Assembly (NCBI RefSeq): GCF_900129125.1 | Contig: NZ_FQVJ01000017.1 | Coordinates: 1 to 64,000 of the forward strand | Direction: 5' to 3' | From: Acidocella aminolytica 101 = DSM 11237 | Lineage (GTDB): Bacteria; Pseudomonadota; Alphaproteobacteria; Acetobacterales; Acetobacteraceae | Length of the DNA stretch: 64,000 nt | In this document: one piece after another, positions 8,168 through 16,946 of the stretch | How positions within the stretch are numbered: position 1 is the first letter of the stretch | Layout of the letters: the number at the start of each line of letters is the position of its first letter | The notes under the pieces: model-generated | The model's input: the letters and a program-made list of their open reading frames with translations, nothing else | Databases searched by the model: none | What the model was told of the DNA's origin: nothing | Translations under genes and position numbers: made by a program

Positions 8168-8581
8168 TCACCGCCGATGCAGGGCCAGGAAATCGCGCAC
8201 GGTCACGATCTTCGTGCCTTCGTACAGCCGCAGGGCCAGCAGATCGCGTTTGTCACCCGTCACCAGAAAATCGGCCGCGCCCGCCGCGGCAATCGCCAGC
8301 AGGTAATCGTCGTTCGGATCAGGGGAGACGGAGATGACCGGGCGGTCATTGACCACCACCGCAAGGTCGCGCAGCTCGTTGATAAGGCGCCCAGCCAGCG
8401 CCGGGGCCAGCCGTTCGCGGATTTTCGGATAGCGTGTCACGCGCCTCAATTCGTCGAGTTGACCGGCGGAGGTCAGAAGATCGAACCGCCCTTGGCGCCA
8501 GAGCACGATCAGATGGGCCGGTAGCGACGTGCCCGCGAGCAATGCGCTGATGAGCACGTTGGTGTCGATGACAAGACGCAC
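8168..8581 (-). CDS. PIN-domain toxin (COG1569-type)
   Basis: 137 residues. Seen: the N-terminal RLVIDTNVLISALL PIN motif, a central LDELRRVTRYPKI helix and S-P-D-P-N-D-D-Y-L-L-A-I-A, then D-F-L-V-T-G-D-K-R-D-L-L, which is the standard toxin layout of this PIN subgroup. It would be an Mg2+-dependent RNase. The gene begins three bases after its antitoxin gene ends. It ends about 110 bases upstream of the TOTE gene start, with which it could share transcription. Confidence 0.85.
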   Translation of the reverse strand: MRLVIDTNVLISALLAGTSLPAHLIVLWRQGRFDLLTSAGQLDELRRVTRYPKIRERLAPALAGRLINELRDLAVVVNDRPVISVSPDPNDDYLLAIAAAGAADFLVTGDKRDLLALRLYEGTKIVTVRDFLALHRR

Positions 8582-8584
8582 GGG

Positions 8585-8851
8585 TCAGCCGGCGCTTTTC
8601 GCAGATGTCTCCTCACGTGCTGCCGCGACGGCTTCTTCGAGCAAGTCGTCCAGCTCGCCCGGTTCCAGATCAGAGAACTTATCCCGCGCCTCGGCCATGG
8701 TCTGCTCCAGAACCCGCCATTTGACGGCGTCCTCGATGAATTTGGACAAATCCCCCTTCTTCATCCCCCGCTGGGCAAGGAAGCTGCGGACCGAGATATC
8801 GGTATCCTTCGACACAGATACCGTCCACCGGGTCGTGGTGTCGTTGGGCAT
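8585..8851 (-). CDS. Antitoxin partner of the PIN toxin
   Basis: 88 residues from the ATG at 8851 (MPNDTTTRWTVSVSKDTD); a longer open frame reaches 8992, but its extra N-terminus is unlike coding sequence. The strand-forming N-terminus TRWTVSVSKDTDISVRSFLAQRG followed by K-K-G-D-L-S-K-F-I-E-D-A-V is ribbon-helix-helix-like; the acidic C-terminus (LEPGELDDLLEEAVAAAREE) fits toxin binding. First gene of the pair. Direct repeats at 8872-8886 lie just upstream. Confidence 0.75.
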   Translation of the reverse strand: MPNDTTTRWTVSVSKDTDISVRSFLAQRGMKKGDLSKFIEDAVKWRVLEQTMAEARDKFSDLEPGELDDLLEEAVAAAREETSAKSAG

Positions 8852-8871
8852 GGCTGACTCCTGACAATAGG

Positions 8872-8886
8872 CGCTTATACGCTTAT
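8872..8886. promoter_or_regulatory. Direct repeat CGCTTAT x2 upstream of the RHH antitoxin gene
   Basis: Two exact copies of CGCTTAT spaced eight bases apart, 20 bases before the start codon. Tandem half-sites spaced this way are typical of RHH repressor operators. Inference from position and repetition. Confidence 0.45.
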
Positions 8887-9217
8887 CTACATACCATGCT
8901 TTCACTCTATGTGCAAAAAAGACGCAACCTGCGGTGAATAGGGCCTCGGCCGGCTCTTTCCATAATTGCGGATTCTCACACGAAGGCGGCACTCCTGACC
9001 CTCAGATTCGTAGTAGGTTCGAAACGAAATTCCGAGGTCCCTTGCTCGCCTCTGCGGGCCGCGCATGACCCCGCTTGGCCATGCCGGCGGTCATGTTGGA
9101 TGCGGGCGGCACCCCCTGCATGCCCTGAACCGCCGCTCCTCACCGTCGTCCGCCCGAGGGGATTGTGAGGGGAAGCTGGTGGGAAGATGCGGTGTGAACC
9201 GCATGCTTCCAGCTTGG

Positions 9218-9493
9218 TCAGGGCCAACGCTGGGCAGCGTGCAGCACGCGCAGAATGACGACGGCGTCCGTGGTGACCTGATAGACCAGGATGTAATTCT
9301 GGTGCGCCACGAGCTCGCGCGTACCGGCGACGCGGCCAATGCGGCCCTGGCTTGGATGGTCAATCAGACGCGCCGCCTTTTCAGCCAGGAGTTCGTCCAG
9401 AGCCAGCGCGGCGATCGGATTGTCCGCTTCGATGTGATCGTAGATGATGTCGCGGTCTTGGATGGCCTCGGTCGTCCAGTACAGCGTCCTCAT
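9218..9493 (-). CDS. parE: ParE/RelE-family toxin, copy 2
   Basis: 91 residues, almost identical to the toxin at 5000-5275; the differences are conservative (for example VAGTRELVAHQNYILVYQVTTDAV here against VASTRELVAHQNYILIYQVATNAV). It overlaps its antitoxin gene by four bases in the same way. The surrounding non-coding DNA is also duplicated (see the repeat entries), so this arose by segmental duplication rather than independent acquisition. Confidence 0.85.
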   Translation of the reverse strand: MRTLYWTTEAIQDRDIIYDHIEADNPIAALALDELLAEKAARLIDHPSQGRIGRVAGTRELVAHQNYILVYQVTTDAVVILRVLHAAQRWP

Positions 9494-9777
9494 TCGCCGG
9501 TTTCAAGCTTGCGGCGCGTGGCGGCGCGGCGTGCGGCGAAGCGCGCTTCGACATCGGCGGAGGGGACCAGACGGCCGGCATTGGCCGCGTCCAAGCCAAG
9601 TTGGACCTGCTCGCGGAACCACGTATCGTGGTCGGCGGCGTTAAGCTGCTGCTGCACGTAATCGCGCATGAAATCACGCAGCAACTGGGCGCCGGAGCGG
9701 TCCCGCATCTTGGCCGCCTTGGAGAATTCGTTTTTCAGAGCCTCGTCGACCCGGAAGGTGAAGGTTGCTTCGCTCAT
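9490..9777 (-). CDS. RHH-type antitoxin, copy 2
   Basis: 95 residues from the ATG at 9777; nearly identical to copy 1 (5272-5559), with differences concentrated near residues 60-75 (LDAANAGRLVPSADVE against LESASAGRLVPAADVE). The open frame continues upstream to 9930, but the start shared by both copies is preferred. Upstream is an imperfect inverted repeat (9791-9820) likely to be its operator. Confidence 0.82.
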   Translation of the reverse strand: MSEATFTFRVDEALKNEFSKAAKMRDRSGAQLLRDFMRDYVQQQLNAADHDTWFREQVQLGLDAANAGRLVPSADVEARFAARRAATRRKLETGE

Positions 9778-9790
9778 CGTGCCACCACCA

Positions 9791-9820
9791 TGTGTTACAA
9801 GAGATGTGCATTGTAGCACA
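9791..9820. promoter_or_regulatory. Imperfect inverted repeat, operator/promoter of the copy-2 ParE/RHH pair
   Basis: TGTGTTACAA and TTGTAGCACA are complementary at nine of ten positions around a 10-base spacer. A minus-strand -10-like TACAAT lies at 9810-9815, about 33 bases upstream of the antitoxin ATG. In copy 1 the matching distal arm (5596-5605) has drifted, so the operators of the two copies may no longer be equivalent. Confidence 0.55.
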
Positions 9821-9902
9821 ATGGGTCCCGAGTTGCCAGTGGTTTGAGCTACGCAAGGGGGTAACCTCTTGCCCGGCGTGAAATGCCAAGCCTCCGCCGT
9901 GC

Positions 9903-10307
9903 CTACGATCCCCGCAGCCAGTTCTCGCACGCGAGCCCGTCGACCCGGCCGAACTCCCGCTCATTGTCCGTCACTACGGTGCAGCCCAGCGCCTTGGCCT
10001 GGGCCGCGATCAGCAGGTCGTTGCCGCCGATGGGCGTGCCGGCCAGCTCCAGCTGCGCCCGGATGGCGCCGTAGGCCTCGTCTGCCGGTTGCTCGAATGG
10101 CGCCACGTCCAGCACGGACAGCACCGTTTCGAGCTGCTGCGCCAGCCGCGCGGAGCCGCGCTTGGCGGCGCCGAAGCGCAGCTCCGCCGCGACAATGATG
10201 CTGGTGCAGACTTCGGCTTCCCCAACGCGCCTGATCTGCTCGGCGACGCGCCCTTGCGGATGCCGGATGAGGTCGGAGAGGATGTTGGTGTCCAGCAAGT
10301 AGCGCAT
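9903..10307 (-). CDS. vapC: VapC-family PIN-domain toxin (second VapBC)
   Basis: 134 residues from the ATG at 10307 (MRYLLDTNILSDLI); the longer open frame is not real. Acidic PIN residues: Asp in LLDTN, Glu in VAAELRFGA, Asp in IGGNDLLIAAQA, and the closing TVVTDNEREFGRVDGL. The start overlaps the antitoxin stop in an ATGA arrangement at 10307. Same family as the toxin at 496-897 but clearly diverged from it. Confidence 0.9.
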   Translation of the reverse strand: MRYLLDTNILSDLIRHPQGRVAEQIRRVGEAEVCTSIIVAAELRFGAAKRGSARLAQQLETVLSVLDVAPFEQPADEAYGAIRAQLELAGTPIGGNDLLIAAQAKALGCTVVTDNEREFGRVDGLACENWLRGS

Positions 10308-10540
10308 CAGAGCGCCACGTCGTCCGGCGGCAGATCCTCGATCGGCGCGAAATCCTCGTCCAGGGCGGGGAGGGTGGCCAGCAGAGCCAGCAGCGACCTG
10401 GGTGCCACCGGCTCGATGATCAGCCGGTTGCCCTCCTTGTGCATGACGGCGTCCTCGCCCGGCAGCTCGAACTCCCGGGGGATGCGCACGGCCTGATTCC
10501 GGCCGTTCTTGAAGAGTTTGACGTGGCGGGTGGGTTCCAT
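10307..10540 (-). CDS. vapB: VapB-type antitoxin (second VapBC)
   Basis: 77 residues with the AbrB-fold start HVKLFKNGRNQAVRIPREFELPGEDAVM and an acidic tail LDEDFAPIEDLPPDD that would occupy the toxin active site. Preceded by a near-consensus promoter overlapped by two GACATATGCC direct repeats (10546-10575), consistent with autorepression. Operon of two genes with vapC. Confidence 0.9.
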   Translation of the reverse strand: MEPTRHVKLFKNGRNQAVRIPREFELPGEDAVMHKEGNRLIIEPVAPRSLLALLATLPALDEDFAPIEDLPPDDVAL

Positions 10541-10545
10541 GGTGC

Positions 10546-10575
10546 ATAGCAGGCATATGTCGCGGCATATGTCAA
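10546..10575 (-). promoter_or_regulatory. Promoter and repeat operator of the second vapBC
   Basis: On the minus strand TTGACA (10570-10575) is followed after 18 bases by TGCTAT (10546-10551), a good -35/-10 pair. Two exact copies of GACATATGCC, 12 bases apart in register, fill the spacer (10552-10561 and 10564-10573). Repressor binding there would block RNA polymerase directly. Confidence 0.7.
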
Positions 10576-10600
10576 GGGAGGCGTTTTCTTTAAAAGTCGA

Positions 10601-13600
10601 CTAAGGCCGGATGGCACTGCCGCTTGGGAATGCATGGTGGAGGACTTCAGGATTTTCTTCCATCTCATCTTCGCCTTCGTCCTCGCCATCAGATTCGGTG
10701 AACGGTGAGCTGATGTCCTCGATTTCCGACTCTTGTCCTTGGGCAAGTACCTGAGCGTCACGCCGAGCCTGCTCCTCTACGCGGCGTGACAGAGACTCTC
10801 GCAAGGTCTGCTCAATGAAAGCGGACATCTTGGCCATCTCTCGGTTCTGGTCCCTGAACCAGTCCGTCGACCAAACACGGTAGATGGTCCAACCGAGGCT
10901 TTCGAGAATCTGCTGGCGTAGGCGATCACGGTCACGTGCTGACAGACTGGAGTGGTAGGCTGCTCCATCACACTCGATACCGACCAAGAAGCCGTATGGC
11001 CATTCGGGGTGGCGTACGCCAAGATCAATTCGGAAACCTGCCACGCCGACTTGCGCAACGACCTCGTAACCCTTCGCTTCCAAACGTTCCTTCACGAAGC
11101 GTTCGAAGTCGCTGTCACACTCTTGGTGAACTCCCACCGTACCGCTGTCTAGTCGGCCGGTCGCGGCGAACTGGAGATAGTCCTTAAGCAACCGCGTTCC
11201 ACGGGGGGTGTCGACCCCAACTCGTATCTGATCGGGGCGCATGGAGGAGAACACTGTCACTCCATGCTTGGCTCGTGAAAAGAGTACGTTGAGACGGCGA
11301 TCGCCGGCGCCACCTACAATGTCACCAAACCGTTGCATGAGATTACCCTGCTCGTCGGGGCCATAGACGGTTGAGATGAAAATGACGTCGCGCTCATCTC
11401 CTTGGACGTTCTCAAGATTCTTGACGAAGAAAGGCTCCAGGCCAGACGCCCATCGTGCTCGGTAGTACTCGGCCACCGTGTTGCGCACGAACAGACGGTC
11501 CATTTCGGCCAATATAAGGTCGCGCTGAGGTTGGTTGAGCGCAACGATGCCCAGGCTTTTGTCCGGATTCTTGGCCATGAAATCGACCGCCGCTTGGGCA
11601 ACCACATTGACTTCGGGTACGTTGACGCTGGCGCGATATTGTCCTGAGACCGGTACGAACTTGACCCCGTACTGTGGATGACCCTCTTGGGGTGAAGGGA
11701 AGACAATGAGACGATCCCCATAAAAGTGGCGATTGGAGAACGCTATGAGCGAGCCGTGGCGGGAACGATAGTGCCACAGCAGCTCCCGTAGTGGTTGGAA
11801 AGCAGTGCTGGCCACATCCAGGATGCTCTCTGCGACAACCTTCTCGAACTCCTCCTCCCTATCCGACTGACCGTCTACACCCTGGCGGGCGAAGTGATTC
11901 GATGGCGGCAACTGCTGAGAATCACCAACAATGACGGCCTGCTTCGCACGGGCGAGCGTCGAGATGGCCTCTTCGGGGCGCATCTGCGAGGCCTCGTCGA
12001 TGATCACAAGGTCGAAGGTTTGACCGGCCTTGAGAAATTGCGCCACAGAGGCAGGAGACATCATAGTGCAAGGCTTCAGAGCTCTGATTGCCCCCTGCGC
12101 CCGATCCAGGAGATCGCGTAGGGGAATATGCCTCTTTTTTTTCGCTATCTCGTTACGTACCAAACTCGCTTCCGTACACTCACCTTTCTTGGGTGATTGT
12201 ATGCCTTGCGGGACAGGGGCAGCAGCCAGCGAACTGACCAGCTCAAGCCGACGCATGTCCATTATGCGCCTGTCAAGCTCTTGAAACCGGCGGCGAAGAT
12301 CATCTAGCGAAAGCGCGGATGCTGATCCAAGTTCAGGGTATTGCTCCATGACTCGCCTGGCCAATGAGCGGTGGAGAATCCGATCATATGCATCGGCTGT
12401 TCTCTGGTAAGGCTCATTGGCCTCGTCATAGGCATCTAGCAGAGGCCCAAGGCCGTCGGCCCTTGCATCTGTGATGCCTCTCCGGAGCGTGACCCAGCGC
12501 ATCAACTCGTCTCGTTCCTCACCAGCCCTACGCAGAAGGCCGACCACTTCTGAGGTAGGCTTGGCTGCGAATACGCCAACCTCGTGGTCTATAAGGTGCT
12601 CCTCTATCACGACCCCTAACATGGCAGAGAGCTCGGACGAGGCGTCCCTCGCTCGTTCTTTCAACTCGTTACCCACCTCGCGCAGGGTCTGCACCGTCTC
12701 AGAGGCGTTGAGCTGCGCCGCGATGGCTTGGCACACCGTATCGTCGGAGGCATGAGTATACAGAGCGTTCGCAGAACGAAGAGCGGCTTCGAGAGCGGCC
12801 GAGTCAGTCTCGCCGCCATGCCATGCTGTGCCAAGCAAGGCTGGCCCTTTGGACGTCACAAGGCGCGTATCGATCTCCTCGATGCGTGCCAGGATGGACA
12901 TGACCCCTTCGGCCTGAGTAGGGGTAGCGTCGGCACGTACACCGCCGGCCGAGAAGGCATTGCACAATACGTCGGCCTCAAGCCCGAGGCGTTCCAGGGC
13001 GGAGCAGCGTTCTGCAAGATCCACGTCCAAATGCGTAGCATCGCTGGCGAGTTGACGTAGTTCGCCGAAGTGATCATCGGCAGCCATCGCCTTCAGGCCA
13101 TCCAGGCTTTCAACGTCGCTGTGAAGTAAGAAACGACGGATGGCGGTCTCCGCATCCCCAAGGCCAGCAAAAACTGAACGGACATCGGTTGCAAAACGGT
13201 TGGCGGCTAAGAGCGAGCCGATGTCTGTCTCCAGCCCAACGAAACGATGCTGACAGATGGCGCGTAGAGCTTGATCGCCATCGAATGCTTGTCGAGCCTC
13301 GAGATGCTCAGCTATTTCGATGAGAAGTTCAGCTAGCCTCGCTTCCGTATACTTCTCGCTACCCTTGAGCATTGCCAAAGCAGTCTTCTTGGCTGTCTTG
13401 AACTCACCGCCAAATTTGCCGAGTGTACCTGTTGTTTTGAGTACACCCGCGTGACGACGCAGATCAATCACCGATAGGCTGGCGTCGAAAACGAATCTCT
13501 CCCGCAACTCTGCATCCTTGGCACGCAGGTGCGATAGACGCCCATGTGCCCGTTCAAGTGCAACATGCGACGTTTCTTCGACTACCGAGGGGATACGGCC

Positions 13601-16106
13601 AAGTAACACGTTGCGATCTGTACGGGCGATGAGATCGGTCGCCTGCACGGCAAGACGCAGCGTTCTAGGCGAAATCAGCCCCTGAATTCCCAAGGCATCG
13701 AAAAGGCTCTTAGCTAGCATGACTACGCTATTCAGGCGTGCCAGCTCACTGCGGGCCTGCACGGCCTTTTCGGCAATCTGGCTTAGGGTCATATCTGAAA
13801 GGCCCAGAACCTTCGCTCGGCTGGCTAGACTGGCAGCAGCCTCTCTGCTGAGGGTTGTGGTACTGGATACCAGCAGTTGGTCACGCTCGGCCAACGCTTC
13901 AGTACGTGCCAAAAGATCGGCGATGACGGCACGGACGGCCTCCTCGCAAGTCGGGTCCCTCAAGATGAGGCGCACCACATGGTCCTCTGCCATGGGTTCT
14001 GGCAACGGAAGAGAGGACAGTACCGCCCCAAATACCCTTAAGTCTGCAAGGGTTTCTGGGACTTGCAGTTTGAGGGCGCCGAGCAGTGTGGTGGCACGAG
14101 ACAGAAGTTCAAGGGTCAATTTGGCGCGACCCACCGCATCGACAACCTCGGGCACGTCGAGAACTTGGAGGCTAGGACGCGTAACGAAAGACCAAGGGTG
14201 AGCATTGACACCACCGAACCGCTCGATCGTCTCAGAGACGATTTGCTCAATGGCCAGAAGGCGGTCGCGTCGGCGCTCGGCGTCAAATCTGGCTGTCACT
14301 ATGGCGTCGGGCAAGAATACCCGGTCTAGCCCCTGGAAACGCGGAACGATGGCGCGTGTGCGCTGCTCCGCCCAGAGGATGTCGTGGATGGTCATCTTGC
14401 GCCAAATACCCCGGTCACACACTTCCAGGGCGCTGAAAGGCCGATTCATTGTCACGGCATGTTTGGTGAGGCGTTTACGCAGCGACTGCAATTCGTCCAG
14501 GGACGCCGTGATGGAGGAGACCGTTCTTGTGGCGGTGAGATTGAGACGACGTTCGAGGCCGGCCAGCACTTCCGACTTTTTGGCCTTGGTCGAATGTAGT
14601 TCAAAGCAGAATTCGCCGAGTCCGGCATCATCGAGACGCTTCTTCACCACGTCGAGGGCCGCGGTCTTTTCTGCAACAAATAGGACCTTCCGACGCTTCG
14701 CCAAGGCTGCTGCGATAACATTGGCGATCGTCTGTGATTTGCCCGTTCCGGGAGGACCTTTGATGACCAGATTCCGCCCGCGCATGACGTCGATGATAGC
14801 CTGGTGCTGAGACGAATCTGCATCACGAATAAGCAGAGGCACTTCAGCCTCCACCGCGGGGTCCTCGATGTCGTGGGTCTCGGCCGTGGGGTCGCCGGCC
14901 TCCTTGCGCCCGAATACTTCGCCTAATACGCCTGCCTTGGCCAACCCACCTTCACCCCCCCCAACGTTCAGGGGCAAGATCATTGAACATCACGAGGCGG
15001 GAGAAGGAAAATAGGCCCAGTGTGGAGAAACGACGAACACGCCAACGTGGCAGACCTTCGATTACTTTGGTCATCCGTGCCATGTAGGACTCAGCGGTGT
15101 CTCCTTCCTCAAGTGGAGGGACGATGAGGTTGTAATCCTGTGCCAAACGCTGGAGCAGGGTGATATTGATCATCGGTTCGGCATCACCGCGAAGGTAGTA
15201 GCGGTATTGCCCCTTTGCCTTCATCGGCTTGCGATCAAGCTCAACCGGGTAGAGCAAGAGGGGCGCAATCATCGACTTCTCCGCCTGGGGTGTTTCTACC
15301 CATTCGAGAAAGCCGATTGCCAGATGGAGCAAGTTGACCCCCATCTCCTGCTGCGCAGTACGGGTCTCGTCCAAGACACCAGCGAGCTTACCTTGCAGAT
15401 TGTCGGGTAAGAGTAGGGTCTGGATTTCTTTGTCGGCGTCGTCACTTTCATCCTCATCGATCACGGGATGTGGTAGGTCGAAGGTCGGTTCAATGCCATT
15501 GAGGCGGGCCCAGTCGGCGATGGAAGCCAAACGGCCTCCTTTGGCAGGCGGCAGCCCCATTTCGGAACGTACACGATCACGGATTGTGCGGTCCAGTCGG
15601 AGGGACTTGTCAGAGGTGACGTCCTCTTCCTCTTGGCCGAGTGCAATCCATGCGGGATCCAAGCGGCGAGCCTCATCCAACGCCATCAGAAAGGCATCTG
15701 ACCTCTCATCGGGTAATTCCCCTTCTGGCTCGGGCAAGGGGCGGAACGAGAGGCTCTTACCTGAGGTAAGGCATTCATGGAGAAAGTCTGGTTGCGCGTC
15801 GATGATACGGACTTGGGTTTTTGCCCGGTCAGAATGCGTGTAGTTAAGCAGCTTGTTGCTGTTGCGCAGGTCCAGGAGACGGATGCGCAAATCCGCGAGA
15901 AGCTGCCCAGTGAGACCCTCAAGCGACACGTCCTGTAGCTCCCCTCTCGAATATTTTGGAAGGTTAACCAAGGGTTGCAGGGACGACAAGATCGCTTCCC
16001 AAAACGGTGCGGAAAGACGCGACAAACCTCGGACTGGAGCGGGCGTTGTGCTGCCACGTGCCCATTTCAGGTTGACTGTCGCGCCAAAAAAGTATGAAAT
16101 TATCAT
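10601..16106 (-). pseudogene. DUF4011-helicase-Vsr (Hhe-like) defence protein, frameshifted
   Basis: Two reading frames make up one very large protein (about 1,800 residues). The upstream frame (16106 to 14952) encodes the DUF4011 N-terminus, with I-R-L-L-D-L-R-N-S-N-K-L-L-N-Y, and ends at ...FNDLAPERWGG-stop; the downstream frame (to 10601) continues the homology with EGGLAKAGVLGEVFG, then an SF1 helicase with Walker A GPPGTGKS, Walker B VIIDEASQM and GDSQQLPP, and a C-terminal Vsr/DUF559-like nuclease (DFERFVKERLEAKGY, RIDLGVRHP, GIECDGAAYH). The break is at a run of eight G on the coding strand (14955-14962); seven G would restore one frame. The real start may be a GTG at 15929 with GGGGAG upstream, since the ATG at 16106 falls in the next operon's operator palindrome. 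Known relatives of this architecture include a single-gene antiphage protein. Split product, phase variation or sequencing error cannot be told apart here. Confidence 0.75.
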
Positions 16107-16108
16107 AC
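16092..16108. promoter_or_regulatory. Palindrome upstream of parDE (operator)
   Basis: GTATGA and TCATAC form a perfect 6-bp dyad around AATTA, 22 bases before the antitoxin ATG at 16130. It fits a ParD dimer site, and it lies in the shared divergent region with the large helicase gene, which it could also affect. Confidence 0.55.
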
Positions 16109-16129
16109 CGAACTACAGGAGCCCCGACC

Positions 16130-16429
16130 ATGGCCGGCCGAACGGCATCATCCATCGAGAAGCGCACCATCAGCCTGCCGGCGGAGCAGGCAAGCTATAT
16201 CGATGCCCTGGTCGCCTCCGGCGGCTACGCGTCGGCGAGCGAGGTTGTCCGAGCCGGGTTACGCGCGCTGCAGGAGCGCGACGCGGCGGTGGAGCGCTGG
16301 CTGCGCGACGCGGTGGTCCCCGTCTATGACGCCATGCAGGCCGATCCCGGCCGGGGGCGGTCCGCCGCACAGGTGGCGGATCGCCTGCGCGCCCATCATG
16401 AACAGCGCCTGAAAAAAGACCGCGCGTGA
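16130..16429 (+). CDS. parD: ParD-family RHH antitoxin
   Basis: 99 residues from the ATG at 16130 (MAGRTASSIEKRTISLPAEQ). The ribbon-helix-helix signature K-R-T-I-S-L-P followed by Y-I-D-A-L-V-A-S-G-G-Y-A-S-A-S-E-V-V-R-A-G-L-R-A-L is textbook ParD/CC2985. The C-terminal part (RLRAHHEQRLKKDRA) binds the toxin. The stop codon overlaps the GTG start of parE by one codon register (GTGA). Confidence 0.92.
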   Translation: MAGRTASSIEKRTISLPAEQASYIDALVASGGYASASEVVRAGLRALQERDAAVERWLRDAVVPVYDAMQADPGRGRSAAQVADRLRAHHEQRLKKDRA

Positions 16430-16731
16430 CGCGGGCCGTCATTTTCGCGCCGGAAGCCGAAGACGACCTTCTCCAACTCTACGACTTCATCGCCGATCGG
16501 TCCGGCCCTGACCATGCGTACGGCTACGCCGAGCGAATCAGGTCCTATTGCCTTGCCTTCGAGACCTTCCCGGAGCGCGGCATCCGCCGGGATGACCTGC
16601 GGCCAGGGTTGCGGCTTGTGAGGTTTGAGCAGCGCGTCACCATCGCCTTCCACCTCACCCCGGCCGCCGTCGTCATCGACCGAATCCTGTACGGCGGGCG
16701 CGATGCGGAAGGGCTGCTGGCGGATGAGTAG
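16426..16731 (+). CDS. parE: ParE-family toxin
   Basis: 101 residues beginning with GTG at 16426, overlapping parD by four bases. RelE/ParE fold markers: APEAEDDLLQLYDFIADRSG, A-E-R-I-R-S-Y-C-L-A-F-E-T-F-P-E-R-G, R-R-D-D-L-R-P-G-L-R and the C-terminal I-D-R-I-L-Y-G-G-R-D. Family members poison DNA gyrase. Immediately upstream of the type I restriction operon, whose leader hairpin follows. Confidence 0.9.
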   Translation: MTRAVIFAPEAEDDLLQLYDFIADRSGPDHAYGYAERIRSYCLAFETFPERGIRRDDLRPGLRLVRFEQRVTIAFHLTPAAVVIDRILYGGRDAEGLLADE

Positions 16732-16771
16732 CGTCTACCCGCAACGTGATCAGGCGTTGCGGAGATTAACC

Positions 16772-16806
16772 GGGCTATTCTCCGCACAATCTGCGGCGAA
16801 TAGCCC
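16772..16806. repeat. Long hairpin between parE and hsdM
   Basis: Two 15-base arms (16772-16786 and 16792-16806) pair at 14 of 15 positions around the loop CAATC. There is no T-run after it, so it is not a standard intrinsic terminator. It sits 140 bases upstream of hsdM and 40 bases after parE; it could be a transcription or RNA-processing signal, or a palindromic repeat unit. Confidence 0.6.
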
Positions 16807-16946
16807 ACGCGAACCAGGGAGCCGGCGATCCTGAGGCGCCCAGCTGGTGGCGAAGGCGCCTGTTGCGCCTCCGCCGCCCGGTTGCCATCCCCCACCCGAT
16901 CGGCCAAAAATCGGGCCATAGACAGAGTGACGAAGAAGAGAGACGA

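Larger units (their letters stand above)
9130..9865. repeat. Segmental duplication, copy 2 (with 4915-5645)
   Basis: Second copy of the toxin-antitoxin block in the same orientation. The shared downstream flank around 9160-9215 differs from copy 1 by only a few bases, so the duplication is fairly recent or is being kept alike by gene conversion. Confidence 0.75.

Noticed and set aside
9903-10568. VapC of 221 residues
   Set aside because: The additional N-terminus is the antitoxin gene read in another frame; the PIN domain begins at 10307.
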